Shown here one piece after another: positions 1 through 6,919 of a stretch of 20,865 bases of DNA. Position 1 is the first letter of the stretch; each line of letters opens with the position of its first letter. The notes beneath the pieces were generated by a model. It was not told where the DNA came from. It did no database searches and saw only the letters and a program-made list of their open reading frames with translations. Origin of the DNA: Syntrophomonas sp. UBA4911. GTDB taxonomy: Bacteria > Bacillota > Syntrophomonadia > Syntrophomonadales > Syntrophomonadaceae. Made by a program: the position numbers and the translations under genes. The stretch covers positions 1 through 20,865 of the forward strand of contig DHCD01000099.1 in assembly GCA_002398105.1 (NCBI GenBank). The letters run 5' to 3'.

Positions 1-5
1 CTAAG

Positions 6-1727
6 CTAGCTGGCAGATCGGATTTCCAGGTAATCAATGGTTTGCTGGTCATTAAAGAAAAACTTATATACTAAGCCATCCCGGCGATATTCCCAAGTTA
101 TATAGGGAGTCTTTTCCTTGAGCAGACTTTCCTGCTTATTTGCTTCTCCCAGAGCCTTCCGTATTTGCGAGCTGTTCATATCAAGTTTTATCCCCAGGAG
201 TTCCTGCCTGCCGTAGAGGGTAATGACTTTTACTACCGGATTATCTTTTGGCCCTGGAGCAGATAGTTCAAAAATCATAGCCATATCCTTATAATTTATT
301 GATCTGATGCTCCCGGTATCCGCCTTATCTTCAGATTCACCCAAAAGCTCGTCGATCTTTTTCTCCGACAGCCCCATAAAACCAGGATAATTGGGTTGAC
401 CGTTTTTAAAAAAGCCCTGGAATATAATTTCTTCATTGGAGTTATACAGGATACCCAGACCACTACCTGCTCCCCCGCTGAAATTGCCTTCATATATTAA
501 TTTGCCTTCCTCATCAAAAAGCTGCCCCTGCCCTTTATAGGAGCCTGACTCATAATTACCGCTATATTTTACCTGGCCATTGGGATGAAACTCGTTGCCT
601 GCTCCCGAGTAGACACCGTCCTTAAATTCTCCCTGGTAGACCAGTAAGCCTTCATCATTGTATAGTTCTCCTGGTCCTTCAGGATGACCGTCCGCAAATT
701 GTCCTTTATAAAGGATATTGCCCGATTCTGATAATAACTCGCCGGCACCGGCACTGGAGCCGTCAAGGAACTCCCCTTTATAGATCAACTTACCTGTTTT
801 ATTGTATAACTCGCCTTTACCGTTCTGTTTCCCCGCTTTAAAATCGCCCTGGTAGGTCAATTTACCATTCTGGCTATACAACTTGCCTTGTCCTTCGTAG
901 TGCCCGCCGGCAAAAGCGCCTTCGTATTTAATCTCCTGGTTGGGCCAGTATTCTACCCCCTGACCGGAATACACCCCACTGGTGAACTGTCCGCTGTAGA
1001 TTAATTTCTCCTCTGAGTTATAATACTTTCCCTGGCCTTCGTACTGGTTGTTTAAGAAATTGCCCTCGTATTTTAACCCCTTATTAATATAGTACTCCCG
1101 GCCTTGGCCGGAATAAGAGCCACTGACAAACTGTCCGCTATATATGTATTTGCCTTTCATGTTGAACAGCTTTCCCTGACCGTCATAAACACCGTTTACG
1201 ATGCTGCCTTCATATTTTTTCTGGCCATTTTCATAATATATGGTTCCACTCCCATGCATAACGCCGTTTTTTAACTGCCCTTCGTACTGCAGGTTACCGC
1301 TATGATCGAAAATTTTGCCATAGCCGGAGTAAACCCCGTCTACCATATCACCTTCGTAGACCAGCCGATCTTCGTCATACAGCCTGACTTTTCCGCTGCA
1401 GGAGAGAAGTTTATCGGAAGTCATGTGGACGATTTGATAACCTCTGACTTTTGCAGTTACTATGGGAGTGAACTTGTAAACGCCATAACTTAAGAACAGG
1501 ATAACGATCAATACTATTAAAATCATCTTTTTGGCAATGAGGCGGTCGCCAACACCCACGTAGTCATTAATAGACGGTTCTTTTTTGGTCCAGATGCCTC
1601 TTACCATCTGGGTCAGCTTCTGAACTATGGTTATAGGTAGTTTTTTTATTTTCTTTATATTGTTCTTGAATAGGGATATGATTGGTTTTACTACCGGGCC
1701 GAATATTTTTAGAAATAATTTTTCCAC
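6..1727 (-). CDS. Membrane-anchored MORN-repeat protein
   Basis: The protein has 573 residues if started at GTG 1727. That GTG has an AGGAG at 1742-1738, ten bases upstream; the in-frame TTG at 1745 lies on top of that site and has no site of its own. A basic N-terminal segment of about 67 residues precedes one hydrophobic helix (about 68-85). From about residue 124 to 460 run about 14 repeats of 24 residues with the pattern Y-x-G-x-x-x-x-G-x-x-x-G-x-G, the bacterial MORN signature. The last 110 residues form a separate domain without repeats (contains LLGIKLDMN and ITWEYRRDG) that I cannot name. MORN repeats are known as beta-hairpin scaffolds for lipid or protein contact, so a membrane-linked scaffold role is inference. 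The gene diverges from the cyclase-like gene, which suggests shared control. The stop is TAG at 8-6. Confidence 0.85.
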   Translation of the reverse strand: MEKLFLKIFGPVVKPIISLFKNNIKKIKKLPITIVQKLTQMVRGIWTKKEPSINDYVGVGDRLIAKKMILIVLIVILFLSYGVYKFTPIVTAKVRGYQIVHMTSDKLLSCSGKVRLYDEDRLVYEGDMVDGVYSGYGKIFDHSGNLQYEGQLKNGVMHGSGTIYYENGQKKYEGSIVNGVYDGQGKLFNMKGKYIYSGQFVSGSYSGQGREYYINKGLKYEGNFLNNQYEGQGKYYNSEEKLIYSGQFTSGVYSGQGVEYWPNQEIKYEGAFAGGHYEGQGKLYSQNGKLTYQGDFKAGKQNGKGELYNKTGKLIYKGEFLDGSSAGAGELLSESGNILYKGQFADGHPEGPGELYNDEGLLVYQGEFKDGVYSGAGNEFHPNGQVKYSGNYESGSYKGQGQLFDEEGKLIYEGNFSGGAGSGLGILYNSNEEIIFQGFFKNGQPNYPGFMGLSEKKIDELLGESEDKADTGSIRSINYKDMAMIFELSAPGPKDNPVVKVITLYGRQELLGIKLDMNSSQIRKALGEANKQESLLKEKTPYITWEYRRDGLVYKFFFNDQQTIDYLEIRSAS

Positions 1728-1764
1728 CAGGCACCTACTCCTCAATGCAACAAAGCTATATTTA

Positions 1765-1770
1765 ATTATA
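1765..1770 (-). promoter_or_regulatory. Candidate -10 box for the MORN gene
   Basis: The minus strand reads TATAAT exactly at 1770-1765, about 38 bases upstream of the GTG start at 1727. The expected -35 position, around 1788-1793, does not match TTGACA. The box is preceded directly by TTG, which is not the standard extended -10. It is plausible but unproven. Confidence 0.35.
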
Positions 1771-1800
1771 CAAGATAAAGATAGATATTAGATATATTAG

Positions 1801-1820
1801 GTTAAAAAAGGTTAAAAAAG
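1801..1820. repeat. Tandem 10-bp repeat in the divergent promoter region
   Basis: Two exact head-to-tail copies of GTTAAAAAAG lie between the divergent genes and are followed by another A-rich run. They could be a regulator site or simply an A-tract that bends the DNA. The role is unknown. Confidence 0.5.
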
Positions 1821-1876
1821 AAAAAAAGGCCTTATAGCAGTAAAAGTTAGCGAATCAAAGAAATATGAGACATAAA

Positions 1877-1904
1877 TTGGCTAATCTGATAAAATAATTA
1901 ATAT
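1877..1904 (+). promoter_or_regulatory. Candidate promoter for the cyclase-like gene
   Basis: TTGGCT at 1877-1882 and TAATAT at 1899-1904 are separated by 16 bases and lie about 115 bases upstream of ATG 2019. The match to a housekeeping promoter is moderate, and other AT-rich hexamers nearby would also fit. Confidence 0.25.
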
Positions 1905-2018
1905 TAAGAGCAATAAGAAATCAGATGCCATCATTTACGTTATTGGTTGGGCCATGCGCTTTACAGAGGGTTAATGCGAAATAATCTAATGTTTCATTCC
2001 AATTACAGGGGTGTAAAG

Positions 2019-4823
2019 ATGAGAAAAAAACTGGTGGTACCAGTAATTATACTGGGTTCTATAGTGTTACTTGCTCTATTGCTGCTGGCCCATAAAGATC
2101 TATTGGCCCAATCCCCGCTAAAAAAGGGCCTGCCGATTCAAAACCTCTCCTCCATAACTTCCGATTCGGACGGCAATCTTTATATGGTAGTCGCAGCCCG
2201 CAGAAATATTATCAAGATGGATAAAGACGGGACCTGCCAGTACATAATCGAACCCACCGGAAACGATAAAAATGAATTGTATCTGTTCAGTGATGTCGCA
2301 GTTGATCAGAAGGGCTATCTCTATGTCCAGCGCACCGACCTGGATAGTAAGGGGGTGTATGTCGAATCCGAGAGCATACTTCGCTTTTCTCCTCAGGGAA
2401 AACGGCCCCGGGTTCTTCACCGTATTGATTACAGCCGAAATGAACGCCCTTTGCGGGCCGGGAATATAAAGTCGCTGGAGATAAAGGACGACCACCTTTT
2501 TTTCCATTATGTACAACCTAGTCGGGATTATCTCTACAGTATCAGCCTTAAGGATTATTCACTCAATAAGTATATCATGGCCTATCTTCCCCAGGACTGT
2601 TACCTGGCGGATATCACCGGTACAACTCCGGGAGCCGTTTATTTTAGCACCCAGCGCGGAGAAATCTACAATATAGACGCCAATGGGGAGCCAAAGCTGC
2701 TTTATCCTGCGGAAATGGATTCCGAACTTACCTCTGAGGATGGTCAGTTTATTTCCGGGTACGACCAGACCCCAGACCGGACTTTCCCGGTGCAATTAAA
2801 ACTATACCGGGACCAATTGTATTTTATTGATACCTTTGCCAATGAAATCCGCTGCCTGTCAACCAGAGAAGCAGATTCCGAACTTACTGTCTTTTCCCAG
2901 GGAAATCTTGGCTCCGGTGAAGAATTGTCGGTGCTTAAAGATATGGTGCCTAAGGCTGACGGCAGTCTGACCGTGGCGGTTCGTGACCGGATTTATCAAA
3001 TAGATGGTAATGGTCAGCTAATTAAAAGTTTGGATCAGGCTTCCCAACTACCCCATACCAAGCGTTGGCGCTGGCTGGTCTGGATATTACCTTTGGTTTT
3101 ACTGGGGCTGTTTATATATTTAGTTCGCTATATATATATTGAAATCATGCAGCGCCGGGTCTCCCTAATAGTAAAACAGATTGTAGTATTTACTCCGGTA
3201 ATAATACTGGGCATGGTTTTCTTATCCTGGTTCGTCTACCAGCAATTTGACGACCGGGAGGAGAAGGAAGTCTACCGGCAGCTGGTGGTACTCACTCTGA
3301 CCGGACTTGATCGTCTTGATCCAGTACGACTGGAGCGTATAAGCAGTCCCCGGGATTATATGAATGAAGATTACAGTTTTATGCGGGATCTGACTATCGA
3401 GTCTCAGATCCATCGGGGAAGTTATGAGGACAATAAACTTGATGAGGCGGGACTTTATACTGCCATATATAAACTTGAAAATAACAGGCTTTATGCTATC
3501 GTTGATTATGACAATAGTGTCAATATGTACCGCCCGATATCTATTGCGGGTGAATTTACCCAGGTCCTGGAGAGCCGACAAATGGTTATGGATAAGGCTA
3601 GTGATGAGAATGGAAGCTGGATGTTTGCTATGGCTCCGATCTTTGGTACCGATGGCAACATTATTGGAATTTATGAAACAGGTGTGGACCGAAGCGGGTT
3701 TAACCAGGAAAGAACCATATTATTTAAAGGTATAGCCAAAAATATTGGCTATATCACTTTAGGTATAATAGGTATTTTCCTATTCATAACCTATTTCCAG
3801 CTTCTGTCTATTCGCAAGCTTCGCAGCAGTGTAGCGGAGATAGCGCAAGGCAACTGGGAGGTTGCAGTAGCCGTGGATTCAGGAGATGAAGTAGCCGACC
3901 TGGGAGCCAGTGTTAATGATATGGCCGCTCATATCCGGAACTATATCCAGGAAATAACGGATTTGAGTGAAGCCTATTACCGTTTTGTCCCCCAACAATT
4001 TCTCAATCTATTAGGAAAGAAAAGCATTATAAATGTACAGTTAGGTGATCAGGTAAGACAGGATATGAGCATCTTTTCTCTAAATATCCATTCTTTTTAT
4101 CAACTTTCCGTGACTATGACCCCGGAAGAGAATTTTAATTTTATTAAGTCCTACTTAAGCTGGATGGGGCCAATTATAACGAAAAATAATGGACTGATAG
4201 ATAAATATACCGGCCCCGGCTTCCTGGCTCTTTTTGCTGACCAGGCTGATCAGGCAGTGCAGGCAGCAATAAAATTAAGGGCCAGGTTAGTCGACTATAA
4301 TGCCGGCAGACATAGGGCAGGTTATGTACCTATTGACATAGGAATTGGTATCCATAAGGGGCCGCTTATGCTTGGGGTTATAGGCGAGGAGAAAAGAATG
4401 GCGGGAACCGTGATCTCCGATAATGTCAATGTGGCTACCTTTCTTCAATTATTGACCGGTAAGTTGGCCTGCGCCGTTATCATTAGCGAAGAAACCCTTA
4501 AAGCCATGAAAGATCCCCAGCGCTTCCAATATCGCTGTCTGGGTAGGATACAGTTGGAGGGACGGGATGAACCCTTGGTTTTATATGATGTGATTGAGGG
4601 AGAAAGCGATCGTATTCAGACACTAAAACTGGAAAGCAAAGAATTATTTGAGGAAGGTATAGTGCTCTTCCAGGACGGTTATTTCTACGATGCCCGCAGC
4701 AAGTTTATAGAGGTTATTAAAATAAATCGCCAGGATGAGATTGCCCGGATCTATTTTTACCTGTGTGAAGAGTACTGTAAAAGTGGCCCGCCGGAAGGAT
4801 GGGACGGGACTCTGGTGATGTGA
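2019..4823 (+). CDS. Membrane sensor with beta-propeller ectodomain, HAMP and degenerate class III cyclase domain
   Basis: The protein has 934 residues from ATG 2019, which has AGGGG seven bases upstream. The ATG at 1947 in the same frame has no ribosome site. Layout: helix at 6-27; extracytoplasmic region 32-345 with NHL/propeller-like strands (SDGNLYMVV, INIDANGEP-type turns); helices at about 351-375 and 388-408; a second extracytoplasmic domain 410-570, possibly Cache-like; helix 576-596; HAMP at about 598-650; cyclase-like domain 682-860; and a helical, possibly TPR-like tail. In the cyclase fold the first metal Asp is Asn689, the second is Pro733 (KYTGPG instead of KYxGD), and the transition-state Arg is Phe808. 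Asn804 and the adenine-site Lys/Asp positions remain. I therefore infer a catalytically inactive nucleotide-binding or scaffold domain. The PAAR-like gene follows 19 bases downstream in the same operon. Confidence 0.85.
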   Translation: MRKKLVVPVIILGSIVLLALLLLAHKDLLAQSPLKKGLPIQNLSSITSDSDGNLYMVVAARRNIIKMDKDGTCQYIIEPTGNDKNELYLFSDVAVDQKGYLYVQRTDLDSKGVYVESESILRFSPQGKRPRVLHRIDYSRNERPLRAGNIKSLEIKDDHLFFHYVQPSRDYLYSISLKDYSLNKYIMAYLPQDCYLADITGTTPGAVYFSTQRGEIYNIDANGEPKLLYPAEMDSELTSEDGQFISGYDQTPDRTFPVQLKLYRDQLYFIDTFANEIRCLSTREADSELTVFSQGNLGSGEELSVLKDMVPKADGSLTVAVRDRIYQIDGNGQLIKSLDQASQLPHTKRWRWLVWILPLVLLGLFIYLVRYIYIEIMQRRVSLIVKQIVVFTPVIILGMVFLSWFVYQQFDDREEKEVYRQLVVLTLTGLDRLDPVRLERISSPRDYMNEDYSFMRDLTIESQIHRGSYEDNKLDEAGLYTAIYKLENNRLYAIVDYDNSVNMYRPISIAGEFTQVLESRQMVMDKASDENGSWMFAMAPIFGTDGNIIGIYETGVDRSGFNQERTILFKGIAKNIGYITLGIIGIFLFITYFQLLSIRKLRSSVAEIAQGNWEVAVAVDSGDEVADLGASVNDMAAHIRNYIQEITDLSEAYYRFVPQQFLNLLGKKSIINVQLGDQVRQDMSIFSLNIHSFYQLSVTMTPEENFNFIKSYLSWMGPIITKNNGLIDKYTGPGFLALFADQADQAVQAAIKLRARLVDYNAGRHRAGYVPIDIGIGIHKGPLMLGVIGEEKRMAGTVISDNVNVATFLQLLTGKLACAVIISEETLKAMKDPQRFQYRCLGRIQLEGRDEPLVLYDVIEGESDRIQTLKLESKELFEEGIVLFQDGYFYDARSKFIEVIKINRQDEIARIYFYLCEEYCKSGPPEGWDGTLVM

Positions 4824-4842
4824 TGATTGGAGGTCTGAGCAC

Positions 4843-5229
4843 ATGGGATTGCTGGTTTGCAATGGAGCCACCCTGCAGTGCAGTTTCGGAGCGGCTCCCG
4901 GTACATTGATTATTCTTCCAACCAATAAAGTGAATGCGACTATGCCTGCAGCCACCATTATGGATAATAAACCTTTTGCTAATATACTGCCTTTCGGTAT
5001 GTGTACATCAATGGCCAACCCTGCTGTAGCTTCGGCCACGGCGGCTGCTTTGGGCGTGCTTACCCCCATGCCTTGTACCCCGGTCACATCAGCCCCCTGG
5101 GCTCCGGGGTGTCCCACAGTGCTAATAGCCAACCAACCGGCGCTTAACAACAATTCCAAGCTGATCTGCAGTTATGGAGGAGTAATACAAATACTCTATG
5201 GCGGTCAAACTCAAACCCAGGTACCCTGA
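4843..5229 (+). CDS. DUF4280 PAAR-like spike protein
   Basis: The 128-residue protein starts at ATG 4843, with GGAGG nine bases upstream. It matches the DUF4280 (PAAR-like) family over its whole length: start MGLLVCNGATLQCSFG, centre IMDNKP..FGMC, then AAALGVLTPMPC, and end ALNNNSKLICSYGG. PAAR-like proteins cap the puncturing tip of type VI and other contractile injection systems and can carry effectors. This one has no extra effector domain. It has six cysteines (6, 13, 54, 78, 90, 109) and no histidine, so it cannot use the three-His/one-Cys zinc site of classical PAAR proteins. It is co-transcribed with the cyclase-like sensor. No sheath, tube or baseplate gene is in the window. Confidence 0.85.
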   Translation: MGLLVCNGATLQCSFGAAPGTLIILPTNKVNATMPAATIMDNKPFANILPFGMCTSMANPAVASATAAALGVLTPMPCTPVTSAPWAPGCPTVLIANQPALNNNSKLICSYGGVIQILYGGQTQTQVP

Positions 5230-5248
5230 TGCCGGCGCCTTCGTTCCC

Positions 5249-6574
5249 TCAATTATTTGGAGAAGCGGCTGGGCGCAGGCGGATACGGTCAATACGCATG
5301 CCATCCATTCTTATTACCCGTAAATTGACATGGCCAACCGTTATTTCGTCGCCTTCCCGGGGGCTTTTACCCAGTTTGCCCAGCAGATAACCGGCCAGGG
5401 TATTGTACTGATCATCCTCATCCAGCGGCAGTTTAAAGCGCGCCACCGCATCGTCAATAAACATTTTCCCGCTGGCGCATATGCTGCCGTCCTCCTCCAC
5501 CAGGTACTCCGGGTCTTCATGGTCATATTCATCCTGGATATCGCCTACCAGTTCCTCCAGGACATCTTCCAGGCTTACTATGCCGGCCGTGCCTCCATAC
5601 TCGTCTATGACTATAACCAGGTGCTGGCGTCGCTTCTGAAACTCGGCCAGCAGTTTATCCAGGGGCATGCTTTCCGGGATGAACACGGCGTCGCGTTTGA
5701 TTTCGCTCAGATTCTCTATCTTATTCTTGCGGTACATGAAATCCTTAACGTTGATTACTCCCAGCACCCGGTCCGGGCTGCCGTCGATCAAAGGGAAGCG
5801 CGTATGTCCGGAATTAAGGGCCAGTTCCATATTGCTGTCCAGGCTTAACCCATTATCCAGAAATACTACATCCGGACGGGGCACCATTATTTCTTCCGCT
5901 ACTTTCTCTTCAAATATGAATACGTTTTCCAGCAGCTCCTGTTCAGTGGCGTTGATCTGCCCGCTTCTATAACTCTCACCGATAAGCATGCGCAGTTCCT
6001 CTTCGCTGTGGGTTACAGCATTTTCGCCGGGGGACTCAAAACCCATCCGGGCTATGACCCGGTTGGCACTGCCGTTGAGCAGGGCTACCGCCGGGTAAAA
6101 GATATGATAAAAAAACTGCATGGGCCGGGCCAGCCAGAGAGCAATATTTTCGGCTTTTTGGATAGCCAGGGATTTAGGGGCCAGCTCGCCGAAAACGACA
6201 TGTAAAAAAGTGATCAGAGAGAAGGCGATGATGAAGGAAATTGATTTAACCAGAGCCGGGGCCCCCAATCCCCAGGCCGACAGCAGCGGCGACAGCAAAG
6301 ATGCCACCGCCGGTTCCCCTAACCAACCCAGCCCCAGGCTGGACAGGGTGATACCCAACTGGCTGACTGATAAATAGGCATCCAGATGTTTTACGCATTG
6401 GCTGGCGGCCTCAGCTTTATTATTCCCTTCTGCCTGCAGCTGGGCGATGCGAGTGGGACGGACCCTGACAAAAGCAAACTCGGCGGCCACAAAAAGTCCG
6501 TTGAGCAGCACCAATCCCAGCGCAGCCAAAACCTTTAAAATACTCAGAGTTATAGCGAATGCAGTTGTTTCCAT
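5249..6574 (-). CDS. CNNM/CorC-HlyC family membrane protein with CBS pair
   Basis: The protein has 441 residues, the usual length for this family, and starts at ATG 6574 with AAGGGG eight bases upstream. The N-terminal DUF21/CNNM transmembrane domain (about 7-200) contains NGLFVAAEFAFVRVR and LGITLSSLGLGWLGEPA. It is followed by two CBS motifs (about 215-335; MVPRPDVVFLD and IDEYGGTAGIVSLEDVLEE) and a C-terminal CorC_HlyC domain (about 350-435). Family members are linked to magnesium or cobalt efflux and tolerance; older 'hemolysin' names are not functional evidence. The gene converges on the PAAR-like gene with a gap of only 19 bases and no visible terminator between them. It appears to be transcribed alone. 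Confidence 0.9.
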   Translation of the reverse strand: METTAFAITLSILKVLAALGLVLLNGLFVAAEFAFVRVRPTRIAQLQAEGNNKAEAASQCVKHLDAYLSVSQLGITLSSLGLGWLGEPAVASLLSPLLSAWGLGAPALVKSISFIIAFSLITFLHVVFGELAPKSLAIQKAENIALWLARPMQFFYHIFYPAVALLNGSANRVIARMGFESPGENAVTHSEEELRMLIGESYRSGQINATEQELLENVFIFEEKVAEEIMVPRPDVVFLDNGLSLDSNMELALNSGHTRFPLIDGSPDRVLGVINVKDFMYRKNKIENLSEIKRDAVFIPESMPLDKLLAEFQKRRQHLVIVIDEYGGTAGIVSLEDVLEELVGDIQDEYDHEDPEYLVEEDGSICASGKMFIDDAVARFKLPLDEDDQYNTLAGYLLGKLGKSPREGDEITVGHVNLRVIRMDGMRIDRIRLRPAASPNN

Positions 6575-6919
6575 GTCATTTTCCCCTTTATCGGCAGCCG
6601 CCGGTCAGTTTCATGGCCGATCGGCATGTGACCAGTTTAAGCCTGTCAACCAGGATGAGACGAAAAGTTTCATTTGGGACCTGTCAATGAAGAGAGCATT
6701 TAACAGAATTTACAGCGAATACTCATAGTATGCCCTTATGCCCCATAAATTAGAAAACGGCTTCCGGACGCTATATTTCAAAAAAATAAAACAAATGGAA
6801 AATGGACAGCGTAAGCAGAGAAGCGGTTCAGAGGTGAGCCGAAGCGGTGGGGAAAACTGCTTGGGGATGCAGGGTACAACCAGGGAGTGGTGAGGAGTTG
6901 CCTCCCCACCACTCCGGCT
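6575..6919. other. Intergenic region upstream of the CorC-family gene
   Basis: There is no gene here. On the minus strand two copies of TTGACAGG lie at 6687-6680 and 6649-6642. They resemble -35 boxes, but neither has a good -10 at normal spacing. ATACTCATAGTAT at 6719-6731 is a small palindrome. The A-rich part at about 6779-6800 and the G-rich part at about 6820-6870 show no coding sense. The right end holds the hairpin listed separately. Confidence 0.5.
6884..6915 (-). terminator. Hairpin after the beta-propeller gene, terminator-like
   Basis: GGAGTGGTG at 6884-6892 pairs exactly with CACCACTCC at 6907-6915. The stem continues after one mismatch with GGAG/CTCC around a four-base loop. It begins five bases past the TAA at 6922-6920. 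There is no T-run after the stem on the minus strand, so it may protect the 3' end or terminate weakly rather than act as a classical terminator. Confidence 0.45.

Larger units (their letters stand above)
1728..2018. promoter_or_regulatory. Divergent AT-rich intergenic control region
   Basis: This 291-base stretch separates the divergent MORN and cyclase-like genes and must hold both promoters. It is strongly AT-rich, with a tandem 10-mer at 1801-1820. The rightward ribosome site AGGGG lies at about 2007-2011, seven bases before ATG 2019. I see no RNA gene or convincing small ORF here. Confidence 0.5.

Noticed and set aside
1947..2018. Upstream ATG of the cyclase-like gene
   Set aside because: No ribosome site is present and the extra 24 residues precede a normal signal-anchor start at 2019.
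5330..5848. 172-codon plus-strand frame over the CorC-family gene
   Set aside because: It is a shadow of a clearly recognised gene on the opposite strand.
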